Shown: positions 10,274-21,744, numbered from the stretch's first letter. The stretch: DNA of 64,000 nt from Aureobasidium sp. EXF-3400 (GCA_024195585.1 SWBL01000248.1:16696-80695), one strand, 5' to 3'. Numbers and translations: made by a program. The notes: a model not told the origin generated them from the letters alone.

Positions 10274-11221
10274 TCAATCTGACGAAGTGTTAGCACAGGC
10301 AGCATTCGAGGAAGCCCTCGACTCTTCTTCCCTCAACAGCTCCTCAACGTTAGCATCAAGAGTCTCACGCCATTCATCAGCGATATACTTCAGCAGCTTC
10401 TCTATTCTCAAATCCCAATCTTCAGGCGTTGCGAGCATAAGGCGCTGGAGATATTTTTCTTCCAGTTCTCTTATGATGGCTTCACCCTTGTACTTGAGCA
10501 GAGCCATCTCTGAGGGGCTAGGATAATACGAGCCTTCAAAGTTGACGTCTTTTATGATAGGTTCGAGAAGCTTTTGCAGTAAGCTTATGCGAGAAATTGT
10601 TTCTTCTTGTTCGGATAGGAGGGTTTCGATTCTTTCGTAGGCAAGGTCCAGCAGGGCTTTGGTTTGAGCAGCGTGCTGCGGAACCTTGTTCTGAAGTTCA
10701 CGAATGTCTTGTCTACGTTTGTAAGCAAATCGTATAAGCCCCTGATGACGCTCCACTGCTTGTGTGTAAACTGCCTCCGTGACGACACTTTCATGGATTG
10801 CCTCGTTTCGCACCCAAAGTAGAGCATAACAAGGTGGCCTAGGAAGTTCGTTCATGGTCTGGTCGTAACTAGGCAATTCATCACCCACAAGGTTCTCTAT
10901 CTCCCGGATTGTCTCGTAGGCAGTCGGTTCTGGGAGCTCAGCTCTAGCTATATTGATCTGGGGTCTAGGAAGAGGGAAGCCAGGGTGGTCGAAAGGTTCA
11001 GGGTACATGTCATCAGGATTGCCGCCGTCGTCAGCCTCCAAGAGGCATACGGTACAGTCGCGACGCTGAAGCTCCTGAGTAATAATTGGCGTTGAACAAA
11101 TCGGATAAGAGTCCACTTCCGAAGAAGCCTCGAGATGGCAACCCTGCCAATTTATTTCAGCATCAGCAGTTTGACGGCGACACAATTCGCAATTCCAGAG
11201 TGTCTCGATCCCCCAGCACAT
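10274..11221 (-). CDS. unknown Cys-rich N-terminus plus coiled-coil protein
   Basis: Intronless frame of 315 residues. The N-terminus MCWGIETLWNCELCRR belongs to a recurrent style of fungal orphan proteins beginning MCW with early Cys pairs. Cys at 2, 11, 14, 28, 42, 56 and 59 include two CxxC pairs (11-14, 56-59) and could bind zinc. Residues about 75-125 are Pro-rich. From about 145 to 300 the protein is charged and helical (ERHQGLIRFAYKRRQDIREL, SEQEETISRISLLQKLLE), consistent with coiled coil. No signal peptide or membrane segment. A GTAAGT...TAG candidate intron just upstream would lie in the 5' UTR. Function unknown; lineage-specific distribution is likely. Confidence 0.7.
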   Translation of the reverse strand: MCWGIETLWNCELCRRQTADAEINWQGCHLEASSEVDSYPICSTPIITQELQRRDCTVCLLEADDGGNPDDMYPEPFDHPGFPLPRPQINIARAELPEPTAYETIREIENLVGDELPSYDQTMNELPRPPCYALLWVRNEAIHESVVTEAVYTQAVERHQGLIRFAYKRRQDIRELQNKVPQHAAQTKALLDLAYERIETLLSEQEETISRISLLQKLLEPIIKDVNFEGSYYPSPSEMALLKYKGEAIIRELEEKYLQRLMLATPEDWDLRIEKLLKYIADEWRETLDANVEELLREEESRASSNAACANTSSD

Positions 11222-11765
11222 GATGTGAGTTACTATTTCTTGTTAGCAAATTGAGAGACCTGTCTCTACTTACTGTGTGTATCGTCAGCTCAGTGATCTG
11301 ACCTCTCGAAAAGACACACGAGAGGCGTTCCATATACGTTCGAGAAACAATGCCTTCAAGCTCTTTGTCTGACAAGCACAATGACGGGATAAGGCCCTTG
11401 TTGTAAAGTCAAAGAATTTGTTCTCAAACAAGGGAGTTTTTGAGAGTACGGCTTTGTCGCTTTGTGAGCTCGACATGGCCTTTGTGAGATGCCACATTTG
11501 CTCACGTCTGATTTTACAACTTTTTTTTACTCTGATCAACGTCATGGGGTGTTATCGGAAGTACGACCATGTCCCATTATCAATACAATATATCTCCTGT
11601 TACGGTAAGCAACCACGACTATATTACAGTACCCCAAATTTCTTAATAAACACCTGGTTCCAGACCATGATGTCACAAAGGCACGGTCGTGTTAGTCTTG
11701 ACCAGCGGTGGCTTTGGCTGGTTGTCAACCACTGTTAAACTGTCCTCTCGGGAAGCTGACCGTCC
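11222..11765. other. intergenic between two minus-strand genes
   Basis: Contains a likely 5'-UTR intron for the downstream gene (GTAAGT near 11275). Nothing else seen. Confidence 0.35.
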
Positions 11766-12752
11766 TCATCTACCCATCTCAATCTCGCGACGTCGTTCCT
11801 CACGAGAAGAGTTACGTCGTGTGTCATTGGTAACCCAGCTTGCATTACGCGAACGCCATGATGGGTCGTCCAGCGAGTGAGTTGCCAGGTGGTTAGTGGG
11901 AGCGTAGTAACCATTCAGGGGCGATTCTGTTTCGTCCACAATGAAGTCGATACGATTGAAGGGGCTGGTAGCTGGGGATGGCTGTGTCTCGGGCTTGTGT
12001 AACAGATCTGACATGCGTCGTCTTTGAAGTTCGACATCATTGAGTGGCTGCTCATCTGGTGGTGTTACAGCCACCATACCCGGCGGTGTACGTGCAGCTG
12101 GGTACATGTTTGCAATGTGGTTTGCGAAGTAACTCTGGGTGTGATATGAGCCAGAGGCACTCGTATTGCTAGGTCGGCGTAGAAGGTTGATGTCGTCAGA
12201 ATGTGTGTTCTGCTCGGGTTTTGATTGTGTAAATCTGCGGCGAGCGAAGAAGTAGAAAACTGTGAAGAGAAACGCTGTCGAGGCGGCTCCGATCGTGGTG
12301 GTCATAGCTGCTACGTTCCATCGGAAGCGAGTGCTGATGATGAAGCAGTATGGCACATTCAAAAAGCCGATGAGGCATGCAAAGATGCAGGGTATCAAGA
12401 CGTGCTCAGCAGTAAAAGCCCAACTACGGCTGCAGAAGCTGCTGAGTGCTGCAAGAGAAAATCCAAGCGCCAGAAGACCAATTCCGAAGCCGCCCAAGAT
12501 CTTTTTCGATATTCGCAGTTGCGGTTCCGAGTCGAATATTGAAGGAATTACAAGAAAGCTATCGAGTCAGCCAATATCTTGCAATCTACAGTCTGTCTGG
12601 TGTCTTACCCTCCGAGTATCAAACATGAAGCACATATAGCTGCTATTCGCCAGTACCACTGAGCAAAATCAGTGTCTGACAACCATGATTCCGTCTCTTT
12701 GACCTACTCGAACAATCTCGGGGTTTTTGGCGCTCAAAGTTGTATAGCGCAT
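11766..12752 (-). CDS. four-TM integral membrane protein, unknown
   Basis: Exons 12752-12708, 12658-12609 and 12558-11766 (introns of 49 and 50 bases, GTAGGT...CAG and GTAAGA...TAG) join in frame to a 295-residue protein starting MRYTTLSAKNPEIVR. Four hydrophobic segments lie at about residues 17-40, 51-70, 78-103 and 108-128 (for example GGFGIGLLALGFSLAALSSF). A hydrophilic Ser/Thr/Arg-rich tail of about 165 residues follows, probably cytosolic and phosphorylated. It looks like a small fungal tetraspan protein. Neither family nor function is recognised. Without the two upstream exons the first hydrophobic segment is lost. The Met is the only ATG I found close upstream in the right frame. Confidence 0.7.
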
Positions 12753-13594
12753 TTCGTGGGAGTGCAGGCTCGCACTTTTCACAGCTGGATATAGCCAAGC
12801 GAACACTCTTTCATATGCTTTCGCGGTGGACCGAATATTCGACGTGCGTTCAAGGTGTTGTTCAAGTGTCGACAGCTTGTTGTGTTGCGGCACGGAGAAG
12901 TACGACAAGGACGGGTGACAACGTGAAGACGGGTTCGAGAGCGATTAAATTGGGGCAGCGATCGTATATATTTTTGGGAGAAACGAATGTATTGGGGCAG
13001 TTGTGAGGTGAGGGATATAGATGCTTGTAAAGACAGAGGCGGAGGCAGGTCAATGGCTGTGCTAAGGCTGAGTTTGGCAGCGGTTAGCCGCCAAAGGCGA
13101 TGAGCACCAGCCACGAACTTGAAAGATGACGAGGGAGTGCAGCCAAGTCGTATATAGGCGACGATGCAGAGTCTCACACAGATGCTCCGAGAAGAGTACA
13201 AAATAGTACCAAACTTGACAAAGGTGGTTGTTTTGAAGCAGCCGATGAGAGAGAGCAAGGCTGCCAAGCCAAAGATATTGATTGATTGGCGAATGACTGC
13301 TACGAACATACCGAGTGCTTACTTACTGCTTTTTGCTTGTGTAATGCAGGCATTGATACGAAAATTCTAACAGGAAAAGCAAGAGCATTTCACGCAAAGA
13401 GTCGTTCACTAGGAAAGCGAGTTGCTCCTGCCTTTCGGGACCAGACGTGTTGGTGTTAAACGACTTTTGAGGCAAGAAGCACATACCAAGCGCACACACG
13501 TGACGACCCACATTCGAAAAGCTGCGCGCACAAGGATTGATATTCAGAAGCGACTTCCAGTGTTCCAACCCTCTTACCACCCACATCCGACAAA
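12753..13594. other. divergent promoter region (membrane protein / RPS25)
   Basis: 842 bases between two outward-facing genes. The minus strand has overlapping open frames without domains. Contains the E-box listed separately. Confidence 0.45.
13497..13502. promoter_or_regulatory. E-box CACGTG upstream of RPS25
   Basis: Perfect CACGTG followed by AC, 93 bases before the RPS25 start codon. Such sites bind Cbf1-type bHLH factors. Whether it is used here is inference. Confidence 0.25.
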
Positions 13595-14206
13595 ATGGTA
13601 CGGCCCCTCGCAGACAACATGTAATACCACGACAGACACTGACATACCGTCTAAAGGCACCCGCAGCAACTGGAGCCAAGAAGCAAAAGAAGAAGTGGTC
13701 CAAGGGCAAGGGTACGCACGCCTCCTCCATCCATTCCATGCGCACACCATACACATCCCAGAGAATCATCGAAAATTCGAACTATTCACCAACATGAACA
13801 CACCGCATCTCGGAGCGGCACCCTTTTGCACCCCCAAATCAAGAATCCGCACTTCTCCAACATCGCGCCATGGAACCGCAAGAAGGAACAGTTCCGCTGA
13901 CATGATGCGCACACAGTCAAGGACAAGGCCCAGCACGCCGTCATCCTCGACAAGGCCACTTCGGACCGTCTCCAGAAGGAGGTTCAGTCCTACCGCCTCG
14001 TCACCGTCGCCACCCTTGTCGACAGACTGAAGATCAACGGCTCTCTCGCCCGCCGTTCGCTCGCCGATCTTGAGGAGCAGGGCCAGATCAAGAAGGTCGT
14101 CAGCCACTCCAAGTGCCTCGTCTACAGTGCGTTTTGACCTGCTTTCACACTCACTTTCGACTCTACTAACTTTCTACCAGCCCGCGCTGTTGGTGGCACC
14201 GACTAA
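13595..14206 (+). CDS. RPS25: 40S ribosomal protein S25 (eS25)
   Basis: Small-subunit ribosomal protein eS25, needed for IRES-type initiation and normal translation. Exons 13595-13597, 13657-13711, 13917-14126 and 14181-14206 give 97 residues, the usual fungal length. The first coding exon is only the ATG; the next begins APAATGAKKQKKKWSKGKV. Diagnostic blocks follow: AVILDKATSDRLQKEVQSYR, LKINGSLARRSLADLEEQG, KKVVSHSKCLVYT and the ending RAVGGTD. Introns are 59, 205 and 54 bases. The first ends in AAG, a less common acceptor. The long second intron is unusual for this window. Intron-rich 5' ends are typical of highly expressed ribosomal protein genes. Confidence 0.95.
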
Positions 14207-15499
14207 ATTCGATCATGACGACTCACGCATTTGTCCGGATGGATTGAGGTCATTTTTTTGACGACGACAACAAGAAAAAAGAAAAGATATCCCGTCGGTT
14301 TTAACGCTGGTTCTGCTTTTCTATGGGAGTTTTTCGGGTGTCGAACTTCGGTTGAGGGTCAAGGACCCTCCTCGGGGACGGATTTGCTCCATTTTCTTCA
14401 GCAAAAGGGCGCTTTCTTCCATAGGCCGCAAAAGCAAATCCACCGGCTTCTTTCGTCAAAACACTCTCTCTATAACTTGTGAATGTGTGTCTTGTGTCTC
14501 GTGTACACTGCGCTCTTCCCTGCCATTTCTCGTACGTTTTATTTTCTTTGTTTACCTCTTTACACCTCCCGTCACCCTTCACTTGCAATGATGAGACATA
14601 TTATCAAACAGTTATCCCTGTCTGAAGACTATTGTTGAGAATTATTTTTGATCTGATACTGCACTTCTTCCTCCTTTCCATCAAGCATATCATTCAATAC
14701 ATTTGCTATAGGATGCTGACCAAGATGCAATACAGATGACTACCTTGATGATAAACAATTTCATAGCAAGTTACAAAATGATAACACCGAATCACGAATC
14801 ACGAACCACTCTTCACCCTGCAGTTTCTACGTGCTGTGATACTCTGTCTTGTTGTACAGCAATATGATGCTCGAATCCAATATATCTGGCTTGCATTTAT
14901 AGACTGTCGATTGCGATCTCAATGTTGGGGGTGATCTGAGTGAAGCATGGTGAGGGATGGGTTTAATTTTCATTTTTCTACTCTTCCCGCCATCACAGTG
15001 CAGAGAAGCAAGTTGCTCGACGTCTGGGATCAAACACAGTGTGAGCTGATCACATCGAAGGAAAATGCATGGCTCCCAAACGAACTAAAGCGGTGGTAGA
15101 TGCTACGTTCTTGAATCTCATGGTTGGTGATGACACCCTGTCCCAGAACGACTCTGCACATATTGAAGGAAGAGTCAAACAAGGTATGGTCACAGCAAGA
15201 GTGCAACACAGGAGGGCATGATCAATAATATGCAAAGATGTATACAAGATCAAGGATTGAAGTGTACCTTGACTAAATGGGAGGGGAGGCCTTCGAACTT
15301 CGTGGTTGTAGAGCACGAAGTTGAGAACTAGAACTTGAACAACGCATCTCCTTTGGAGACCACCAATTGACACGCTTTGCCAGCCACGGAGACTATTGCT
15401 CAAGCTTGAATTGGAAAAGTATCGCATCTACATGAATAGTATGAAAAGGTAGGACAAAAGTACGATGGTGGTATCTCTCTACTTCGATCAACAATTCTT
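14207..15499. other. intergenic between convergent RPS25 and BIG1-like genes
   Basis: RPS25 3' UTR, then about 1 kb without convincing coding sequence. Short frames on both strands have no domain. No tRNA or repeat seen. Confidence 0.45.
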
Positions 15500-16555
15500 C
15501 TACTGCTGCTGCTTCTTCTGAGCGGCGGGACCCATGTCCTTGCTGAATGCCATGTACGAGACCTCAAGGTTTGCGATGGCGCTGATTCCAACGTAGAGGA
15601 TTGAGAAGAGGAGGATGCTAACGACGCCACCCATGAAGATTCCTGCAGCAGAAGGTTAGCTCGATTTTCTACAAGACAATGACTGAGGCAGCAAGACTTA
15701 CCAGGTGAGAGGAACTGGTACTTCTCAAACAAGGGCAAGTCGGCTTGAGGGTTTGAAGCATTGCTAGCGCGGACAATGTGGGTGTTGAGGTCACGCTTCA
15801 AGTCGGTGTGCATGTTTGATGGGTATGGCTCGTCCATCTCATATTGTTCAGGGTGCTGAGGCTTGAAAGCAGGGAACAGGTTGGGCAGAGTGGCGTAGAG
15901 GACGGTGTAGGAGTCCAGGGTTGCGAGGAGCGAGTTGAGGTACGAGTCAGCTTGAAGCAAAGCAGATTCACGATCGTCATTGACGGTAGGCAGGCTGGGG
16001 AAGCGAACGTGGATGGCGTCGTATGCTTTGGTAGGAATCTCTCCATCTGTCTTGCGATCAGTATTTGTGCCTTTGTGCTGATGGTGAGGAAGACATACTC
16101 TCGCCATCCAGTAGCAGAGTGGACTTGGTGTGGCATTCGCGGGTGATGGAAGCTACCAGAGCCATACCATCGACATCTCCCACAACGTTCTTAGCGGCAA
16201 AGATAGACTTGACATTGTCGTCCTTGCCTGACAGGCGGCGGCGCAGATGCGGTGTGGATTTCGAGACGGTCAGGTCGTTGGTGGAAATGCCAGGCTGCGA
16301 CACAACAACGTATGTGTTGGATGGACAGCCCTTAAGTTGGTGTTCAACGCTTTCTTGCAGGCTCTGCGCGCTGATGACATTCACGTTGACGTCTTTGGCG
16401 TCCAATCTATATCTATCAGCATGCGTTCATGGTAAGTTGGTGGCTGCCGGTCAATCTTACTGGCCAGTCGAATAGAGAATAAAAGGCGAAGCATCCTTGA
16501 AAGCGTTTGCAGTTTGCAGAGCCAGAGCGGCCGCACTCAAGTACCTCAGCAGCAT
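15500..16555 (-). CDS. BIG1: BIG1/VOA1/Ac45-like ER membrane protein
   Basis: Type I ER membrane protein of the family containing yeast Big1 (cell-wall beta-1,6-glucan) and Voa1/Ac45 (V-ATPase assembly). Exons 16555-16461, 16406-16099, 16046-15702 and 15642-15500 join to 296 residues; introns are 54, 52 and 59 bases. An N-terminal signal peptide (LLRYLSAAALALQTANA) is followed by the family hallmark DASPFILYST. The luminal domain follows. One C-terminal TM (GGVVSILLFSILYVGISAIA) leads into the conserved tail SYMAFSKDMGPAAQKKQQQ. The tail pattern is shared by BIG1 and VOA1, so the exact orthologue is uncertain; filamentous fungal proteins of this type are usually called BIG1. The tRNA-Pro gene lies upstream. 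Confidence 0.85.
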
Positions 16556-16866
16556 GGTGATATTCGTGGTTGGAGTCTATTCCAGCTTGTCGCGTTCGCC
16601 CTCGACCTTCTGACGTTGTTGCTGGATGCACGCACGGATCCCGCCTCACCCGCGGCAGATGCCGTGCCTGCCTCAGGCACTCTTCCAAACCAGAAGAGCA
16701 GCCATAAAATAGAAACATGTAGAGACATGGTTTTCTCCGTGGACACTTCTTTCTTCTAGTAAAATCATTGTGCAATTATACAACTGCAACTCTGGTTGTA
16801 AGTCACCTCAAGAGGAGCAAGAGTGGAGCATGCAAGGGATATACACCAAAAAGACGCAAAAAGAAA

Positions 16867-16949
16867 GGCCTCAACCCGGGATTGAACCGGGGACCTCCTG
16901 CAATTTAGATAAACCCAAAGCAGGAATCATACCGCTAGACCATTAAGGC
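16867..16949 (-). tRNA. tRNA-Pro(TGG) with 11-base intron
   Basis: 83 bases on the minus strand. The acceptor stem GCCTTAA pairs with TTGAGGC (one G-T pair). The D-arm is TCTAGCGGTATGA, the anticodon loop TTTGGG plus T, and the T-arm CCCGGTTCAATCCCGGG. An 11-base intron (TTTATCTAAAT) sits one base after the anticodon, the canonical site. The discriminator base is C, as in eukaryotic tRNA-Pro. A T-rich Pol III terminator follows (TTTCTTTTT). Confidence 0.96.
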
Positions 16950-17454
16950 TTTTTGTATGAAAGACAGTGTTTTCTGACGCAACAACAGTCTTGCTCTGGA
17001 AAGCACCTCCCTCATGCAATAATTCTCGAGCTTGTTGTCAAGCTCTCAGTCGCATTGCACTCGACAAAGATAATCCCACAAGATGGTGCTGTGAACATGC
17101 TGTCTTCTCTTCAGACAACAAGATGTTTTTGCAGCCCACCGACATTGGACGAAGCATCATATGTCAAATGTACCGCAGTGTGCAAGAACAAGAATTGAAC
17201 AAAACGAAGAAAAGTTTTTGTGAAAGGTTAACCTGGTTGATCTTCGTCACGGCTCGGAACGATTCGGCGTGTGCATCAGATGTTCGCAACATCCAGCAGC
17301 CTTTCGATAGCATCGGTAGCCATCATCGCTATCAAGACTGGCTTTGGACTGCAACAATTTCATCACCTCCAGTGTTCTAGAAGAACCGCGACATCCAGAT
17401 TGATCTGCAGCTCTATGGTGAACCTGTTTCTAATCCAAGCGACGTTGGAATTGG
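16950..17454. other. intergenic between tRNA-Pro and dehydrogenase 3' end
   Basis: About 500 bases with short frames only; no domain or RNA motif recognised. Confidence 0.4.
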
Positions 17455-18634
17455 TCAATCTTGTACGCCACGAATGAGTGTCTTGATCCCCTCGCCCCTG
17501 CCTACACTCTCCCAAGCATCTGGCGCCTCCTCAAACGGAACAGTCCCCGTTATCAATTTCTTGACATCAATCTTGCCATCCCTCAAAAAGCCAATAGCCA
17601 ACTCAAAATCACCAGGTCCATATCTGAAGCATCCTTTAACTACTGCCTCTTTCTCACCAAGTTTCGTCATTGGTACCAGAATATTCGGCTTTCCACAACC
17701 CGTCTGCACATATGTGCCACCGGATGCCAGTACATGGATGCCCATCTGAATACATGGCTCGGCACCTGAAGCCTCGACAACAATGTCAGCTCCGCGATCG
17801 AGATGGAAGCGCTCGATAATTGCTGCAGCATTGGTCGCTCCATCAGCTTTCGCATCTGGCGTAAAGACACCAGTAGCAGCAAACTCTTCGACGAACTTTA
17901 GTCGTGGCGCATTCATGTCCACTGAGATGACTTCTGCAGCACCGAATTGTTGAGCCACAGCAGCACACAAGATGCCTACTGGACCCGCTCCAAACACCAC
18001 GACTCTGTGTCCAGGTTTGATATCTGCCAACCTGATTGAATGCACAGCGACAGATAACGGTTCCACAAGCACACCCTCCTCCAAGCTAACGTTTGCTGGT
18101 AGTTTGTAAACAAAAGCCTCTGTAAGTTTGTAGTAAGCACACAAGCATCCATGGGTAGCAGGGCCAGGACCAGGGGAAGCAGCAAATGCCATATCAGGAC
18201 AAAGATTGTAGCGGCCGGACTTGCATGACTTGCAGCGAGAGCAGGGGAGGCCGGGCTCGATGCAGACGTTATCGTTGGCTGAAAGAGTGGTCACCGCAGA
18301 GCCAATGCTGTGGACAGTACCAGAGGCTTCGTGACCCATTGTCAAGGGGTTGGTGGGAGAGACTTTAAGCCCTACCCCGCCGTGGTGCCAGAAGTGGACC
18401 TAGGTGATAGACGTCAGTCTATAATCTTTTAGCAGTACCAGTCCATAGTCCACCCATCGTGCCTCTTGCTTTCTGCTCGTCGCAAAGACTTACATCGCTG
18501 CCACAGACACCAACATAAGCGATCCTTATGACCACATCGTGAGGATCTGTTATAGTAGGCACTTCTCGATTTTTAAATCTAGCATCATGAGGATCGTAAA
18601 GAAGACACGAAAGATTGAATGTCTGAGCGGCCAT
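17455..18634 (-). CDS. zinc-dependent polyol dehydrogenase (xylitol/sorbitol type)
   Basis: Medium-chain NAD-dependent alcohol dehydrogenase, most like D-xylulose reductase (xylitol dehydrogenase), interconverting a polyol and a ketose in the cytosol. Exons 18634-18494 and 18399-17455 (intron 94 bases) give 361 residues, the normal length. Catalytic zinc ligands are in GVCGSDV and MGHEASG. The structural zinc site is four Cys in CSRCKSCKSGRYNLC. The NAD site is VVVFGAGPVGILCA followed by an acidic Asp (ISVDMN), which favours NAD over NADP. L-arabinitol 4-dehydrogenase and sorbitol dehydrogenase are close alternatives. The sugar transporter gene lies 391 bases upstream on the same strand, suggesting joint use in pentose/polyol uptake. 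A CreA-type hexamer (GCGGGG, 18708-18713) precedes the start. Confidence 0.9.
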
Positions 18635-19025
18635 CGTGTATACCTTTACAGATCAGTAGAAGGCCAGAATTGCAGTCAAAATCAAAGCTATCCACAGCTA
18701 CCTAGGTGCGGGGCGTGTGATAAGGCAATGGAGAGTAATTGAGGATTAAAGTTACAGGTGTACAGGCCACCTCGGACCACAGTCAGCCGATAGTACCTTT
18801 GTAGCTATGCTTATGATCGGGACACATTACACCAAGCTATTACCACATACTCGATACTTAACATGAAGAGATAAGGACAAGAAGTGAAGTCGAGAAAAAA
18901 CATATGTTCGTGAGTGTTTCGTAACACAAGGTATATATAATTCATAGCATGAAAGAGGCTTTCAATAAACAGCTTGTTGACTTCTGTAAAACCAGAACTG
19001 ACCAACTCCACAATGTTATTCTGCT
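18635..19025. other. dehydrogenase promoter / transporter 3' region
   Basis: Short spacer between two same-strand genes; one CreA-like GCGGGG at 18708-18713. Nothing else seen. Confidence 0.4.
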
Positions 19026-20735
19026 TTAAACGACGCGCTCGATGACCTGGACATTGGCCTTCTTCTCGTCGAGTATCTCGGCCTCGTACTGATCGCTGAT
19101 ATCGGCTTCCTTCGCACCGTAGCGACCAATCTTGTACCAGGGAAGCTCGAACAGCTTGTCGATACCCTCGAGAGATCTGCCCGAAGTCTCGGGAATGGTG
19201 AACCAAGCCCAAACACCACCGATGATGGTGATGGCAGTGAAGAGCCAGAAGGTACCGGCAGGGCCGAGACCGCCTTCGCTGTGGTCGAGGAGCATAAGAG
19301 GGACGGCGCGCGAGTTGCCGTACTGGTTGACGAAGTGGAAGCACATGACCAGCGAGGAGGAGATGGCTCTGATGCGCAGCGGATAGATCTCAGCGTTAAG
19401 GAGATATTGCATGCTGTTCCAGCCCATGGCCCACCCAAAACCTGAGAGGTAGATCATGACAATAGCAACAGTAGAAGCTGATTTCTGACTCTTGGAGAAT
19501 TCGAAACCCTTCTCTTCAATGCCAGGAACAACGGTAAGGAAGGCAGCAACGTAAGCCATAGAGATGGCCTGGCAGGCGATACCAATGCTGAGGGAACGCT
19601 TGCGACCGATCCAGTCGACCAAGAAGAGAGCACAGGCAATAGCAGCGACAAACTTGACAACACCGAAGATGGCAGTGGCGAACAGCTTCTCGTTCTGGCC
19701 TTTGGTGCCAAGAAGAGCGAAAAAGTCGGGAGCGTAAATTGTTATGCTTTGGGCGCCCGACCATTGCGACACTAAGAAAAACAGTCAGTAGTTATTCGGC
19801 AGCGACAACTCCAAAAACTCACATAGCTGACTACCAAGGCCAATGTAAAGTCTATATGCGTTGTTCGGCATAAAGAACATCTCTTTAATATAACCCACAG
19901 CACCTTGGCCCAGAGTAGCTTCCTGTTCCTCGTGAAGTTGGTGCTCGATATCAGCGATTTCGCCCTGTACAACCTCGTGGTCGATAGGTAGCCCACGGAC
20001 ACGAGCCAAGTTGGCTACTGCATGCTCGCGATTGCCGGCCTTGATTAGGTAACGGGGTGACTCGTAGTTGAAGAACGAGAGGATGAAGATGATGCCGGCG
20101 AACATCAAGTGGATTGAAGTAGGAACCTCCCATGAGTTGGGTGAGGTCTTGCTGATGTGAAGAGAGCTGCCCCAAGAAGCGAAGTAGGCAAGCATAATAC
20201 CGATGTAGACGGAACCAGAGAAAACGCATGTGCAGAGGCCTCGCACAGACTTGGGTGCTATTTCTGAGATGTAGACAGGGGCAATGACAGTAGTCTGGCC
20301 AATACCCAGACCGGCGATGAAACGACCAGCGTAGACCTGGCCAAGACGACCTCCACCAACAGTACTAGTCATGAAGATCACGATACCGAGAATCCACACG
20401 AGACAGAGCTGGCGAGTGGCCCAAAGACGACCGATACGGTCAGCAAGGACGAATGCCAGGAGCGCGCCTCCGACTGAGCCAATCTGTACCATGGCGGAAA
20501 CGTTGGCCTTGACCTGGGCAAGGTCTACGGTGTCGAGCTTGTTGAGACCAAGAGCATGTTGGAAGTGCTTGGTAGCGAAGGTACCCGAGATCAAACCCTC
20601 ATCGATACCACGGGCAGCACCCATGATACCAAAAGAGAGAACGGCGAACCATAGCTTCCAGTTCAAGACCTCTGGAGGTTCATTTCCGTTCTTCTTGAAC
20701 GTGAAGATGTTGACTGGCTTGCCTCCAGCACCCAT
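19026..20735 (-). CDS. MFS sugar transporter
   Basis: Plasma-membrane sugar:proton symporter of the major facilitator superfamily. Exons 20735-19823 and 19771-19026 (51-base intron) give 552 residues with about 12 hydrophobic segments. Family marks are ADRIGRL after TM2, AGRFIAGLGIGQTTVIAPVY, ESPRYLIKAG before the central loop, DWIGRKRSL in the second half, and PETSGRSLEGIDKLFELPW after the last TM. The last is typical of fungal hexose/pentose/quinate-type carriers. The substrate cannot be read from sequence. The neighbouring polyol dehydrogenase suggests a pentose, polyol or hexose. Upstream DNA carries clustered CreA-like sites, so glucose repression is a reasonable inference. Confidence 0.93.
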
Positions 20736-20955
20736 ATTGACGAGTTGAGTGGATATAAGAGCAGAAGAGGAAGAAAGGTAATGGGAGGAGTAGGATGGTG
20801 GAGGATTGGTAGCAGGGCTTGCCTTGCTTTATACCACTCAGCCTCTGTGCCTCCAGCGTGTCCCCTTGTCATTCCATTCTCTGTCGAATGGCGAACGGTC
20901 TGACCGTTCCAGGCGCACTCCACAGCCCGAATCGATTGATCTGGAGAAAAACTAT

Positions 20956-20978
20956 CCCCAGACCCCAGCAGCGTGGGG
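20956..20978. promoter_or_regulatory. cluster of CreA/Mig1-type sites upstream of sugar transporter
   Basis: Three matches to the CreA consensus SYGGRG within 23 bases: CCCCAG at 20956-20961 and 20963-20968 (CTGGGG on the minus strand) and GTGGGG at 20973-20978. They lie about 220-245 bases before the transporter ATG. Another GTGGGG is at 21014-21019. Single hexamers are common by chance; paired close sites are the functional form in Aspergillus. Confidence 0.35.
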
Positions 20979-21744
20979 TGTGTAGCCGATCCGCTGTATA
21001 TGCCAAGGAGAACGTGGGGAATCGCCAAGGGTCGTGGCGTTCGGTGGTGTGCCTGTTTGTTTCGGTAGGATCATTCTAGCTTTCGGTGGTGACCGGCTGC
21101 AAATATGCAGCGTCCGCTGACCGGAGAGAAGCCCATGGGTCCGTATTGATATTGTGTATCCGTAGATTTTCGTCCAACTTAGGGCTTTGTATTGTTGAGA
21201 CCTTGGCACAGCACAATACTGTTCCGATCTGGAGTCATCGACCGCTGCATTAGTATATCCAGCCAAGCGATATTCCATGATTTTCTTCTTTCTGGGGCAT
21301 GTCTATCAATGCGGAGAACCCGGGGATATTGTGGGTCTCTGGCTCTCAGACCGGGTCCGAGGGTCTGTGCATTAACCGAACGAAACGTGCTTCAATATCT
21401 TTTACCCAATGTGTGTGCTTCTTCAGTCGTGTCATGGCACAACAAACATAGCTTTGGCCTTTCACAATGATCCCAAGATTAGCATAGTGAGCCAGTGGTA
21501 GACTGATCAGGTACAGACGGTGGTCCAGAGCAAGGGAAGTCCATGTGTTGGTAGTCAGTCTGTTGGCACGCAGTGGGCTGCAAAGTGGAGATTCCGAACA
21601 GGAGTACCTTGGCAGGCGGTTGGGCTCTTTCCCGACCGGGCGGTGTTACAACATCGGCATGCCGAACACTAAAAGGAGATTCGTCAAGCGATACGCTGTC
21701 TCCATGCGCTTCGCAGAGCTTTGAGCTAGCAAGATCTGGCCAGA

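Noticed and set aside
12779..13309. 176-codon minus-strand frame upstream of the four-TM gene
   Set aside because: No ATG-based exon joins it to the membrane protein in frame, composition is random, and it lies in a divergent promoter.
14587..14670. Possible C/D-box snoRNA downstream of RPS25 (ATGATGA ... CTGA)
   Set aside because: Boxes are present but the terminal stem pairs poorly and no guide region could be tested.
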